Positions 23,493 to 32,600 of a DNA stretch of 36,863 nucleotides are shown here, in pieces. A program made the translations under genes and the position numbers. The stretch comes from an uncultured Microscilla sp. (GTDB lineage Bacteria; Bacteroidota; Bacteroidia; Cytophagales; Microscillaceae), in the NCBI RefSeq assembly GCF_947493425.1, contig NZ_CANLRP010000084.1, forward strand, positions 1-36,863, read 5' to 3'. The notes beneath the pieces were generated by a model. It ran no database searches. It saw only the letters and a list, made by a program, of their open reading frames with translations, and was not told the origin of the DNA. Numbering within the stretch: position 1 is the stretch's first letter; the number at the start of each line of letters is the position of its first letter.

Positions 23493-24488
23493 ATGACATT
23501 ATCCAAAGAAGAACGAAAAGAACTTGCCACTCAAATCAAACGACTCATCAAGGCAGCAGGTACCTTTAACCTTACTAAACGAGAGCCCGAAGAGCCCAAC
23601 TACGAACTAATTCTTCAGCTACTTGATGGCTTAGGCAAAGAAGTAGAAGACGAACTACCCACCAGTCTCATGCGGAAAGTATGGGCATATCGTTATCGTA
23701 AATATCACCTATTTCTTGAGGTAAATGTAGTACCACTTGCTGTAAAAGTAAACAAACATCATCTGGTAGGGGTAGAGGTAGACCAAGATGTAATTGTAAA
23801 TAAATTCTTGGATAGATACGTGACCGAAAATCCAAACAAAGACATTAAAAGCTATTCCAACGATCCTGCTTACCTTATTTTTTTACCACCCTTTGCTACT
23901 TTCTCAGAAACCTTGCAAGACCAAATTTTATGGTTTCACGAGCGCTCCAGCTACGCCAACTATGCCAAATTTCTAAACCTTAATAAACCAGCGATTAACT
24001 TAAAGTTTCATATCAAACACAAGTATGTACTCAAAAAAGACCTGGATGAAAAAGTAATTATTGAGATGCTTGAAGGTAGTCTTGACGAGCTACACACAAC
24101 GCTTACACTCTATCAGAATCCATTTAGCAATACTGAACTAACCGAAGATGATATTGTAAGAGTAAAAGCCAAAATTCAATTTTTCGACAGAATTCTAAAG
24201 AACATTGATAAATATGAATTTTCTAAATCAAACTATGATAAAAATTACTCTTACCTAACCTTAGATTATCGCTATATCAAACCTGATGCTGCAACTACCA
24301 GCGACCTGGATAACGACCAAGTGCAGGTTTCCAGAAAAAGGGCAGCAAATTTCATCTTTGTCAACCAAGACCTTATTGACGAAAACCTCCCTAACCGTCA
24401 CAAAACCGTACACAAATACCTGGCACAATGCAACGAACTGTTCATCAAACCTAGAATGACCTACTATTACAAGGAAAAAGACAAATAG
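23493..24488 (+). CDS. Hypothetical protein, 331 aa
   Basis: Cytoplasmic-looking, no signal peptide or membrane segment. The start MTLSKEERKELATQIKRLI is helical, followed by a mixed alpha/beta middle part (LFLEVNVVPLAVKVNKHHLVG; YLIFLPPFATF) and a charged C-terminus ending PRMTYYYKEKDK. Codon use is GC-richer than the preceding two genes. I do not recognise a family or catalytic motif. A quasi-palindrome begins three bases after the stop codon. Confidence 0.78.
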   Translation: MTLSKEERKELATQIKRLIKAAGTFNLTKREPEEPNYELILQLLDGLGKEVEDELPTSLMRKVWAYRYRKYHLFLEVNVVPLAVKVNKHHLVGVEVDQDVIVNKFLDRYVTENPNKDIKSYSNDPAYLIFLPPFATFSETLQDQILWFHERSSYANYAKFLNLNKPAINLKFHIKHKYVLKKDLDEKVIIEMLEGSLDELHTTLTLYQNPFSNTELTEDDIVRVKAKIQFFDRILKNIDKYEFSKSNYDKNYSYLTLDYRYIKPDAATTSDLDNDQVQVSRKRAANFIFVNQDLIDENLPNRHKTVHKYLAQCNELFIKPRMTYYYKEKDK

Positions 24489-24491
24489 TGT

Positions 24492-24518
24492 AAAAGTTTC
24501 CTTTTTAAGTAAACTTTT
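24492..24518 (+). repeat. 27-bp quasi-palindrome, copy 2
   Basis: AAAAGTTT (24492-24499), then CCTTTTTAAGT, then AAACTTTT (24511-24518): an 8-bp stem continued by CTT/AAG after one mismatch. It begins three bases after a stop codon, the position of a transcript end. Confidence 0.65.
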
Positions 24519-24561
24519 AGTTAAGAGCAACTAATTAACTATATGATTAGATGATTTATAG

Positions 24562-24820
24562 AGGAGGAGATGAAGGGCAAAATGTTTGGCGGTGGGGGCT
24601 GTGGAATGCAATGGAACAGTCTCCCACCCTGCGCGGGGCTGGCGGGTTTTGCCCTGATTGCTGGGCGCGTGGGTTGAGGGGAGAAGCTGCGGCAATGCGT
24701 GATGCGTTTGTGTGCCAGGAACTGCCGAGCTAAGTCGATTTTGTGCGAGGTAGGGCTGGACAACTGCCTAGACGAGCCACCTAACTGGTGAACGATGCGC
24801 AGGCAAATGGTTAGGCGTTT
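24562..24820 (-). repeat. GC-rich dispersed repeat, inverted copy
   Basis: Reverse complement of most of 20630-20890, with scattered substitutions. Common strings include CCACCCTGCGCGGGGC and GGTAGGGCTGGACAACTGCC on this strand. It lacks the part shared by 20526 and 27371. Confidence 0.75.
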
Positions 24821-24843
24821 ATAAGAATTTGGATCAATTATCT

Positions 24844-24870
24844 AAAAGTTTCCTTTTTAAGTAAACTTTT
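24844..24870 (+). repeat. 27-bp quasi-palindrome, copy 3
   Basis: Identical to the copy at 24492 over all 27 bases. The two identical copies lie on either side of the inverted GC-rich repeat. Confidence 0.65.
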
Positions 24871-25079
24871 ACAACCTTTGCTTGAAAATATTGACTTACC
24901 ATAAACTATTTATATTAATGGGGCAGGGTATATTTTTTTTTGCTTAAAATTTGAGCAAAAACACCGGTTTTATTAATACCTAAATGTTTGTTTTTTGAGC
25001 AAAATTACGTTTTTTTAGCAATATATGACTAGAATCTACCAAAACTTTGAGTGAATTTTCAAATAAAAATTCAATTTAC

Positions 25080-25087
25080 TATCTTTG
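25080..25087 (+). promoter_or_regulatory. Promoter box of the candidate small RNA
   Basis: TATCTTTG is a perfect TAnnTTTG box. TTTC at 25057-25060 stands 19 bp upstream in the place of the usual TTTG. The transcript should begin near 25093. Confidence 0.5.
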
Positions 25088-25092
25088 TTTAA

Positions 25093-25285
25093 ATGAAATG
25101 CTAAGAATATTAACATTATATGTATTCTTAACAAAAAAGGATTGTTATCTTCTGATAACAACCCCAATTGATAAAACACCCTGATTTAACAGGGTACATA
25201 CGTACCTTAATCAACACATGACCTACCTAGTAGGTTTGGCAAAATGCGCCTTCCGAGGTCTCAATTCGGGGAGGCGTTTTTTTTT
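25093..25285 (+). ncRNA. Candidate small RNA with five hairpins and a terminator
   Basis: Between a TAnnTTTG box and a T9 run there is no gene but a series of stems: TAAGAAT/ATTCTTA (25102-25130); TTGTTATC/GATAACAA (25142-25161); ACCCTG/CAGGGT (25178-25195); ACCTA/TAGGT (25221-25235); and the terminator (25247-25276). GGTAC/GTACC (25193-25206) overlaps the third stem, so two alternative folds exist. About 190 nt, not followed by a gene on the same strand, which favours a free RNA over a riboswitch. I do not recognise a known RNA family. Start and identity are inferred. Confidence 0.55.
25247..25285 (+). terminator. Rho-independent terminator
   Basis: CGCCTTCCGA pairs with TTCGGGGAGGCG (ends 25276) with a small bulge; nine T follow (25277-25285). 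The reverse strand reads into ATTTTG, so the stem may also end the convergent gene at 25284-25514. Confidence 0.85.
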
Positions 25286-25514
25286 ACTGTTGATCTTGAT
25301 CTTTGTTCTTATTACCCTTGTCACAATCCTGATTCTTGTTTCCTTTGTAGAAAAGAGCAAGTGGAATTACAATGCTTCCAATTATGAATTGAATTGTGTC
25401 TTGGTTAAATAAGTCAAAGATGGAGGTAAGCGTTACGCTTTCAATCATCTCAGCATTATTATTTGTTCCTTTGACCAAAACCAGAAAAAATTGCCAGCTG
25501 GTTAGGTTGTGCAT
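25284..25514 (-). CDS. Small membrane protein, 76 aa
   Basis: Start chosen at MHNLTSWQFFLVLVKG; an in-frame earlier ATG adds 12 basic residues. One hydrophobic segment (FIIGSIVIPLALFY, about residues 51-64) is followed by a very hydrophilic Lys/Asn/Asp/Gln tail, a layout also seen in the small protein at 11461. It ends at the terminator stem shared with the candidate small RNA. Function unknown; a real gene is likely but not certain. Confidence 0.5.
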   Translation of the reverse strand: MHNLTSWQFFLVLVKGTNNNAEMIESVTLTSIFDLFNQDTIQFIIGSIVIPLALFYKGNKNQDCDKGNKNKDQDQQ

Positions 25515-25848
25515 TTGTTTAGTTTTGGGAGGTCTGGCACGCCTGTCCAAATATCTTTATCTCTCTTTTTGTTAAAAAAATTAGTTTTGTTTAACTTACA
25601 TTAACAAATATACAAAAAAAATAACTTTGATATTTCTGGTAGCGATTACTTTGCGTTTTTTTCTTATAAAGTTGGTTTATTGATAGGGTAAAGATAATAG
25701 CATCAATTTTACTGACCAAAAACCTACTTATTGTTGATTCAAGCGTTCAAAATGAACACTTGCAGAATTCGGTACCCATCTCAAATTGTCGTCCTACCAT
25801 ATCTCTTTTTGATTTTTGTTATTGCAGTTCAACTAAATTCAAAATATC
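25515..25848. other. AT-rich non-coding spacer
   Basis: A TAACTTTG string at 25622-25629 fits the -7 box, without a good -33 partner. GTTCAAAATGAAC (about 25745-25757) is a small palindrome. It presumably holds the promoters of the two small flanking genes. Confidence 0.4.
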
Positions 25849-25968
25849 ATGAAGAAAACAGAAAGGACAAAAGTTAAGAGATTCTTGGTGAAATCAGGAG
25901 AAGCGTTATTCAAGGTGCTTGGGTTGCTAGGCTCGCTGGCAAGTATTTTAGCCTATTATGGGTTGTGA
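25849..25968 (+). CDS. Possible 39-residue membrane peptide
   Basis: A basic start (MKKTERTKVKRFLVKSGEAL) is followed by one hydrophobic helix (LGLLGSLASILAYYGL) that runs to the end. A perfect 8-bp stem, ACCCAAGT/ACTTGGGT (25978-25985 and 25999-26006), begins ten bases after the stop. Size and layout are those of small membrane-active or regulatory peptides. No partner gene or antisense RNA is visible. Confidence 0.5.
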   Translation: MKKTERTKVKRFLVKSGEALFKVLGLLGSLASILAYYGL

Positions 25969-25977
25969 TTGAGGTAA

Positions 25978-26006
25978 ACCCAAGTTATTATTTTGGTGAC
26001 TTGGGT
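25978..26006 (+). terminator. Stem-loop after the 39-residue peptide gene
   Basis: ACCCAAGT and ACTTGGGT with a 13-nt loop. No T run follows, so it may stabilise the transcript end instead of terminating. Confidence 0.45.
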
Positions 26007-26262
26007 AAATAAAATGTGATGGTGTTGCTAATGAGAATACTTTATGGTCTTTGAGAGCAAAAAGGTATCTGATACCTATACCCATACCGAAATTGTAGAC
26101 CTTATCGCAAAGCTATAGGGTCGGCTTTTACCATAATCCAAACAGCGCAGCAGGTCAAAGTAATACATGCTCATTACAAGATGTATATCCTTCTTCTTAG
26201 GGAGGACCTTTTTGGTGTAAAGTGTATTACTCCACCCGTCAAACAAGATAAGTAGAGATTAC

Positions 26263-26628
26263 TTATTGCAATTGCTCTTTAACCAGTGCTATTTCACTTT
26301 TCAGTTGAGCTATTTTCCCAGCCAACTGGCTTGAAGCATCATTACATTCATAACTACCAATTACCTCATAGCAATACACCATCTCAGAAATTTTTCTACT
26401 TGTTTTTGTTTTGTAATGGTACTGCTCATAAAAAATAAAAGCCAAGCATCCCACCAATAAAATCACAAGGAGAGCATGCCCAATTGCTGAATTTTCATCT
26501 TCGATTTTACTCATTCCAAAAACAACAGTACCAGTCAACAGTGAAAGTGCAGTAAAAAGGCTTATAGAAGGCATTCTGTTCTGACTATTTTGATCAAAAT
26601 CCCCTAGTTTTTCCTTTAAAAAAGCCAA
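26263..26628 (-). CDS. Small membrane protein with coiled-coil tail
   Basis: The start is unclear: TTG at 26628 gives 121 residues, an internal ATG (26574, MPSISLFT) gives 103. Two hydrophobic segments (SLFTALSLLTGTVVFGM; ALLVILLVGCLAFIFY) are followed by a helical, coiled-coil-like C-terminus (AQLKSEIALVKEQL). The same frame stays open upstream without a normal start codon up to the TAA of the preceding gene at 26695, so the two may be one gene split by that stop. No family recognised. Confidence 0.62.
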   Translation of the reverse strand: MAFLKEKLGDFDQNSQNRMPSISLFTALSLLTGTVVFGMSKIEDENSAIGHALLVILLVGCLAFIFYEQYHYKTKTSRKISEMVYCYEVIGSYECNDASSQLAGKIAQLKSEIALVKEQLQ

Positions 26629-26694
26629 CCTATGAGCTATTTCTGAACTACTGTACTGGTAGTAAACAGCATTAAATCTTAGCTGTATTTCCTT

Positions 26695-26994
26695 TTACTT
26701 CATAAGTTGTTGCTCCCAAGGTCCTACCCATTTCTTTTCTCCAAGCCTACTTTTGATTATGTTAGCCTTGTGAATATTTGAAATAGCTTGTAGGAGCATC
26801 AAAGTGCCAGCAATTAAAAAAATAACTGAAGAATCACTGATAAAGGATTTTGCATAAAGAATTAGAAAGCCACAAGCAAGCCCGAAAATGATGCCACTAA
26901 CTAACAACAAAGGCTTGTCGTAGATTTTATCAAACGAGTCGTCGTACTCTTTAATAAGCTTGTATTTATCAAAATAAGTAGGTTGTTCAGTCAT
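26695..26994 (-). CDS. Small two-helix membrane protein, 99 aa
   Basis: Start at MTEQPTYFDKYKLIKEYDD. A hydrophilic N-terminus is followed by two hydrophobic segments (LLLVSGIIFGLACGFLILY; VIFLIAGTLMLLQAI) and a basic tail. It lies just upstream of the 26263 gene on the same strand, and both have the two-helix layout. Function unknown. Confidence 0.65.
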   Translation of the reverse strand: MTEQPTYFDKYKLIKEYDDSFDKIYDKPLLLVSGIIFGLACGFLILYAKSFISDSSVIFLIAGTLMLLQAISNIHKANIIKSRLGEKKWVGPWEQQLMK

Positions 26995-27086
26995 AAAAGT
27001 TTGAAAGTTTATTTTCTGGTGTAAAATAAACAAAAAATTGTGTAGACCAATTAACCTTGCTGTTCCTATTTCAAAGCTTTACCATT

Positions 27087-27276
27087 ACCCGCTCAGGGGT
27101 ACCCTTTGGGTCTGAGCTTACCACAACTCACTTTAAGCGTAGCGCAAAGTCTTCAAAAGCTATGCAGGGAGTGGAACCTGGTTTAATTGAACGGCAACGC
27201 CCTAAATTTTACCTGGTTGTTGTTGTCCGTTCAATTAAATTAGGACGACCGTCAATGAGCCTAAAGCGAATGCATG
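27087..27276 (+). repeat. Structured 190-bp repeat, copy B
   Basis: Nearly identical to copies A (7686) and C (27534). The long stem TTAATTGAACGG/CCGTTCAATTAA and the inner pair CAAC/GTTG are intact. Copies B and C are only 258 bp apart in direct orientation. Confidence 0.8.
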
Positions 27277-27309
27277 GGAAGCAAAAAGAACTTCGTGGAT
27301 CATAAATAT

Positions 27310-27334
27310 AAATTTCCTTTTTAAGTAAATTTTT
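27310..27334 (+). repeat. Short quasi-palindrome, copy 4
   Basis: AAATTTCCTTTTTAAG followed by TAAATTTTT: a variant in which the outer G-C pair is replaced by A-T on both sides (AAATTT/AAATTT instead of AGTTT/AAACT), so the stem is kept. It lies 34 bp after structured repeat B. Confidence 0.6.
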
Positions 27335-27370
27335 ACAAGAAAGACCCCGCGTCTAGCCAGGTTAAAATTA

Positions 27371-27488
27371 GGAGTAGGGGCTGTCCCTCCTTTCATCCGG
27401 GTCGGGCTTTCGCTGCTCACCCCACCAAAGCCTTCCCACAATCCAGCCCTTTGGGTGTGGTTCAAACATACCGCTCTATCCCTCAGCC
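27371..27488 (+). repeat. GC-rich dispersed repeat, short copy
   Basis: Direct copy of 20526-20640 with some substitutions and small gaps: GTAGGGGCTGTCCCTCC, CATCCGGGTCGGGCTTTCGC, GGTTCAAACAT, CCGCTCTATCCCT. It stops where the 20630 copy continues. It is sandwiched between quasi-palindrome copy 4 and structured repeat C. Confidence 0.75.
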
Positions 27489-27533
27489 AAAGTCTGACAC
27501 TGTTTCTTTTCCTCAACCTCAAATTACCCGTCA

Positions 27534-27723
27534 ACCCGCTCAGGGGTACCCTTTGGGTCTGAGCTTATTGTAGCTTACTTTAAGCGTAGCGCAAAGTCTT
27601 CAAAAGTTATGCAGGGAGCGGAACCTGGTTTAATTGAACGGTAATACCTTAAATTTTACCTGGTTGTTATTTTCCGTTCAATTAAATTAGGACGACCGTC
27701 AATGAGCCTAAAGCGAATGCATG
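27534..27723 (+). repeat. Structured 190-bp repeat, copy C
   Basis: Third copy. Compared with A and B the inner stem reads TAAT/GTTA instead of CAAC/GTTG, so a C-G pair has become T-A and pairing is kept. A quasi-palindrome follows 33 bp later, as after copy B. Confidence 0.8.
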
Positions 27724-27756
27724 GGGAGTAAAAAAAACTTTGTCGGTCATAAGTAT

Positions 27757-27781
27757 AAATTTCCTTTTTAAGTAAACTTTT
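27757..27781 (+). repeat. Short quasi-palindrome, copy 5
   Basis: AAATTTCCTTTTTAAG followed by TAAACTTTT. The spacing to structured repeat C (33 bp) is the same as between copy 4 and repeat B, so repeat and quasi-palindrome moved together at least once. Confidence 0.6.
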
Positions 27782-28051
27782 GACTCCAAGAGTCCCAGAT
27801 ACTTTATTATTGTCTCAAAACCTACACTTGAAATGTTGGAAGGTAAAACAGGCGGCATTTGGTTTTAGAAATGTTTATTTTTCGGAGAAAGTTTAACCGT
27901 TTCTTTTTATAAAAAAAAATTGATTCTTGTCCAACTATATCTAAATGCCGACATTTGTCTTTATTTTCTCTCAAAAAATGTCCGAATTGTCTGTGTGGTT
28001 TGGGTATAGATTGTTAGAAGGCTTTTACTTAAATCCGAATTTGTAAATTCA

Positions 28052-29533
28052 ATGTCCATGCAATTAATCCAAAAACAATTCCCATTTTTACTAGCAGCTT
28101 TATTTTTACTCACGGTTGGCTGTAAGAAAAAAGAGGAAGACCCTCAACAAGCCGCCCAAACCAGCCTGAGTACTTTTATTCCTACCTCAGTAGATTTTAC
28201 TTCGGTGACCCTCAAAGGGAGCATCTCGACAGTGGGTGAAGGAGGCATTACCGACCACGGTTTTGTATGGGGGGAAACCGCCAGCCCCGACCTCAACTCG
28301 GCGGGTAAACATTCGCTGGGAGCAAAAACCGAAGCTGGGGCATTCGAACACCCCGTGACTGGGCTTACTGCGGGCAAAACCTACCACGTGCGCGCCTACG
28401 CCACCGATGCCCAGGGAACAGTCTATGGCGAAGATAAAACCTTTAGCACTACCAACAGCCCCACCATTACTGAGTTTACCCCCACGGAAGCAGGTCAAGG
28501 CGATACCATCACTATCAAGGGAACCAACTTCAACGCCACCACCGCCGAAACAAGCATTAAATTTGGTACCACTGCCGCCACTACCATTTTGAGTGTAAGC
28601 GAAACTACCATAAAAGTAGTAGTGCCTAGCGGAGTAACCGAAGGCGCTAACAAAATTACCGCAACTATTAAAGGGTTAGATGCTGCTTCTACTACCGACT
28701 TTACTTACCTAGAGGGGCTTTGGACACAGAAGAAAGATTTTGGGGGAGTGGCAAGAACCTCGGCCGTAAGTTTTACCATCGGAACAAAGGGTTATATAGG
28801 TTTGGGTAAATCTGGTTCGGCATCTTCAACGGCTTTGGATGATTTGTGGGAATACGATGCTGCTACGGATACCTGGACGCAAAAAGCCAACTATTCTGGG
28901 GGTAAAAGGTCATTCTCAACTAGCTTTATAATTAATGGGATTGCTTTTGTCGGCCTAGGAGCAGATGAAAATGCTAATTGGAAGAAAGATTTTTGGCAAT
29001 ACAACCCCACAACTAATCAGTGGAGTAAGATTGACGACTTTGCAGGAAGTGCAACATTTGGGTTAGCTTTTTCTGTAGGGGGAAAAGGATTTGTGATTAA
29101 GGGAGGAGCCAATGAGTTTTGGGAAATAGATACTGGCGTGTGGAACCAGAAAAATGATGCACCCACGACAAGACCAAGTATTGTGTTTGTAGTGAATGAT
29201 GTGGCTTATTTGATAAGCGCATTTGATAAGAAGGTATGGAAGTATAACGCTGTGGCAGATAATTGGACTTCCTTGAAAGATTTTTCTGCAAACCTTTTCT
29301 CGTTTAATGTTGGTGTATTGAATAATAAGGCTTATCTGGCCTCGAGATCTGATGATGGCTATGTGTTTTGGGAGTACACCCCAACCACTGATACTTGGGT
29401 AAAGAAACAAGGTTTGGCAAGCCGAGTAAGTACTCCAAGCTATTCAGAAGCGTTTGCCGTAGGAGATAAAATTTATATCAGAGAAGGAGGAACTACAAGG
29501 GCTTCGGTATGGGAGTTTGACCCCACTAAGTAA
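28052..29533 (+). CDS. Surface lipoprotein with Fn3-like, IPT/TIG and Kelch domains
   Basis: This 493-residue protein has a lipoprotein signal ending LLTVGC with lipid-bearing C24 (a second ATG at 28058 is an equal start choice). KKKEED follows, resembling the lipoprotein export signal that sends lipoproteins to the cell surface in this phylum. Residues about 36-130 are an Fn3-like module (VTLKGSISTVGEGGITDHGF; GLTAGKTYHVRAYATD). Residues 132-219 are IPT/TIG (ITEFTPTEAGQGDTITIKG). The rest has Kelch-type repeats (DDLWEYDAATDTWTQK; DFWQYNPTTNQWSKI; WEYTPTTDTW), five or six blades of a propeller. Such proteins bind partners at the surface. It precedes the SprB-repeat gene by 100 bp with a strong hairpin between. 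Codon use shifts from GC-richer in the first half to AT-richer in the Kelch part. Confidence 0.92.
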   Translation: MSMQLIQKQFPFLLAALFLLTVGCKKKEEDPQQAAQTSLSTFIPTSVDFTSVTLKGSISTVGEGGITDHGFVWGETASPDLNSAGKHSLGAKTEAGAFEHPVTGLTAGKTYHVRAYATDAQGTVYGEDKTFSTTNSPTITEFTPTEAGQGDTITIKGTNFNATTAETSIKFGTTAATTILSVSETTIKVVVPSGVTEGANKITATIKGLDAASTTDFTYLEGLWTQKKDFGGVARTSAVSFTIGTKGYIGLGKSGSASSTALDDLWEYDAATDTWTQKANYSGGKRSFSTSFIINGIAFVGLGADENANWKKDFWQYNPTTNQWSKIDDFAGSATFGLAFSVGGKGFVIKGGANEFWEIDTGVWNQKNDAPTTRPSIVFVVNDVAYLISAFDKKVWKYNAVADNWTSLKDFSANLFSFNVGVLNNKAYLASRSDDGYVFWEYTPTTDTWVKKQGLASRVSTPSYSEAFAVGDKIYIREGGTTRASVWEFDPTK

Positions 29534-29543
29534 ATAAAAGCAT

Positions 29544-29588
29544 TGACAAGTAAGAAGTTAGTGTTCAACGCTGACTTCTTACTTGTCA
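29544..29588 (+). terminator. Strong stem-loop between lipoprotein and SprB-repeat genes
   Basis: TGACAAGTAAGAAGT (29544-29558) and ACTTCTTACTTGTCA (29574-29588) are a perfect 15-bp stem, continued inward to about 18 pairs with a 9-nt loop. No long T run follows (attta). It either ends the lipoprotein transcript or sets the ratio of the two proteins by blocking mRNA decay. Confidence 0.65.
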
Positions 29589-29634
29589 TTTATGATCAAA
29601 CGATACAAAGATTACCTATTTTAATCCATTTATC

Positions 29635-32600
29635 ATGAAATTTACAACGATTACGATATTCAGGCACTTTATTACTTTTCTTTTACTCTTGGTGGGCATT
29701 CAATTCACTGTTCAAGCTCAAATTGCGGGCAATATTACCGTGATGAACACTGGCATAGGCACTCCTGAATCTTACACTATAGTGTTCAATGGGCAAAACA
29801 AACTACCTGGAGTTTCCAGAGGGCATCTTTACCCTGACCTTAACATCATAGATGGAGGGTGTTTTTATGCTGCCGAAATAACCACCCTTTCTGATTACGA
29901 TGCGGGGGTGCTTCATAACCAAACTGTAGTGCCTGTCCCAGTAAATTCATGTAGCAACCGGGTCTTTGCCTTTCGGTGGACGCCTTTGCCTATGCATACC
30001 CCCGAAACTGATAACAACACAGTGTGTTCAGGGAGTAGCTTTACCTTGAACTTAGATATGAAAGCCAACGATAGGATTGACCAGTACTACTGGCAACAAT
30101 CTACCGATGGAGGGGCTACCTGGACAGATGCTGCCCACACCAGCGGAGGCACGGCTTATACCACTACACCTTCTTTGGTGATTAATGTACCCACCGTGGT
30201 GAGTGCACAAAATATGCTTTACCGGGCAAGAGGTTTTCGTTATGGTAAGTTGGTGGCTCCTGCGGGTCCGGCTTTGCCTGTGTATATTTCTCAAGCAGCT
30301 CCTGACTCTTACGCTGATACCCAAAGTGCTACTTGGGTACCCACTGAAACGATTCCACTGAGAATCAATGGGGTGACGGTTGGGGCGATTAATATCACTC
30401 ATAGCACTTGTAGTCAAGGAGGTTTGGGCAACGGTAAAATTAATGTGACCTTTAATCAAAATGTAGTGGGTGATTATTATTATAGTTTGGCGGATGGCCC
30501 TTTTGTAAGTGACCCTGTTCCTGTGCCTACAGAACGCATATTTGAAGGTTTACCAACCGCTGTTATGAATATTTCCCCTACGCAGCTTTCCCATACCTTT
30601 CCTGACGAGATGTCTTCAGGAAACCACTTTCCTCTTACTTCTGGAGATTATACCTTGGCAATAGAAAACGTCATTGGAGGGCAACGTTATTGTTTTAATA
30701 AATACCTCATCAACATTAAATCCCCGTCCCCAGTTACCTTAGTAGAGCAAACCATCCAAAGACGTAACCCCAGTTGCATTGGCGCGGCCGATGGACAAAT
30801 TGTACTCACCGCAGGTGGGGGAGCTGCTGTCCAATCCAGTGCTTACAAATATACTATTCTCAAATACCGCAACGGTGTTTTGGTAGAAACCAGCCCCAAT
30901 TTGTCACCCGGCAACCACACCTTTGGTGGGCTGGATGCCGCAGGCTACCATTTCGAAATCCAGGAATTGGGTTGTGGTGCCAATACTTTGGTTACTTTGC
31001 CCAACCCTGGCGTTATTACTTTATCCAATCCGCCTACTACGGTGGCTACTTCTGCTGTAGCAAGCCCCATTGTGTGCGAAGGAGGCACGGGCAGCATTGC
31101 AGTGAGTTTTACCCAAGGTAACGCAAGTGGTACCTATACTATAGAAGCTTATAAAGACGGGGCAAGCACCGCCCATGCCACCGCTAACGGCATTACCCAC
31201 GCTTCGGGCGGACATACCTTTACGGGCTTGCCTGCGGGCAGTTATACTTTTAAGTTGAAGCACTCTTGTAGTAGCGGAGGTAACTATGATATTAGCACGC
31301 CCCAAATCCTGACCGATTTGGTGCCTGTAGCGGGTACCCTGGCAGGCATTCCACAAACGGGCAGCACCCACGCTATTTCCTGTAAAGGAGGCACCGACGG
31401 AAAACTAGGCGTAAAAGTAACTACAGGCAACGCTATTGCCCCCAATACCGCCTATACCTTGGTGCTCAAGCAAGGCGGAACAGTGGTAAATACTCCGGCT
31501 TTTGTGGGTTTTGGCACTACTTCACTTACCGGGGTGACAGTAGGCGACTCGGTGGTATTTACCGGGCTTACTGAGGCGAACTACAGTGTAGAAATCAGCC
31601 AAAACAATTGCCCCCAACCCGCCAAAGTATTGGGAAGCGTCAGCTTGACTTCCCCAACTACTTTGACGACCACCATTACCCCAGTACTACGTTTTGCTAC
31701 CTACCACGTCACCTGTGCCAATGGTGAAGACGGGCAAATCAGGGTAGATAATGTAACCGGAGGCAACGGCAACTATACCATAGAACTCAACGAAAACGGC
31801 GCTAAAATCGCCAGTCAAACGGGTACGTCAGCTTTGTTTACGGGCTTGCGCCCGACCAACTTCCAGTGGGGCACTGTGGTGTACAGCATTCGGGTAATAG
31901 ACGACAAAACCTGTGAATACATGAGTTTGCCTATTCAACTACAGGCACCTCCCGTGCTTACAGTATCGCTCACTCCTGAGCGGGTTACTTGTAAAGGCGA
32001 AAGCAACGGAAGCATTGCCGCCACCATTGGCGGAGGAGTCAAACCCTATACCATCCAGTGGCTAGATGGAGCCAATAGCCCCATAACCGCTGAGATTACC
32101 TTGGGCGCTACCGAAAGCACTGCTACCTTGAGCAACCGTCCGGCGGGCGCCTACAAGCTCAGAGTAAAAGATGCCCAAGGTTGCCACAATTTTGTGACCG
32201 GAGGCTGGTATGAAACTTTGACTACTATAGATGAACCTGCGGTGGCTTTTGCCTTTGAAGTGGCTTCTTTTACCATAGACTCGGTCTCTTGTCACGGAGG
32301 CAGCGATGGTCGTGTGACCCTCGCCGTAGTGGGTGGTTGGGGTGGTTATGTCTATTCTAAAGATGGTACCAATTTCCAGGCATTAGCTGCTTTTAGCGGC
32401 TTTGCCGCAGGCGACTACACCTTGTACGCCCGCGATGCCGAAAACTGTACGATCAGTACCGTGGTCACAGTCAAAGAACCTCTATTACTCACGCTTACCC
32501 AGCAACAAATTACCCACGTGAGTTGCAAAGGAGGTTATAATGGTACCTATATTTTTGAAGCAACTGGAGGCAATGATGCGGGTACTCAACCCTATACTAT

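Larger units (their letters stand above)
24519..25079. other. Non-coding stretch with repeats
   Basis: Contains the inverted copy of the GC-rich repeat (24562-24820), bracketed by quasi-palindromes at 24492 and 24844, and then a very AT-rich 200 bp before the small-RNA promoter. Frames within the repeat are not genes. Confidence 0.6.

Noticed and set aside
24551..24763. Frames on both strands
   Set aside because: Same GC-rich repeat, inverted copy; not conserved in frame with the copy at 20630.
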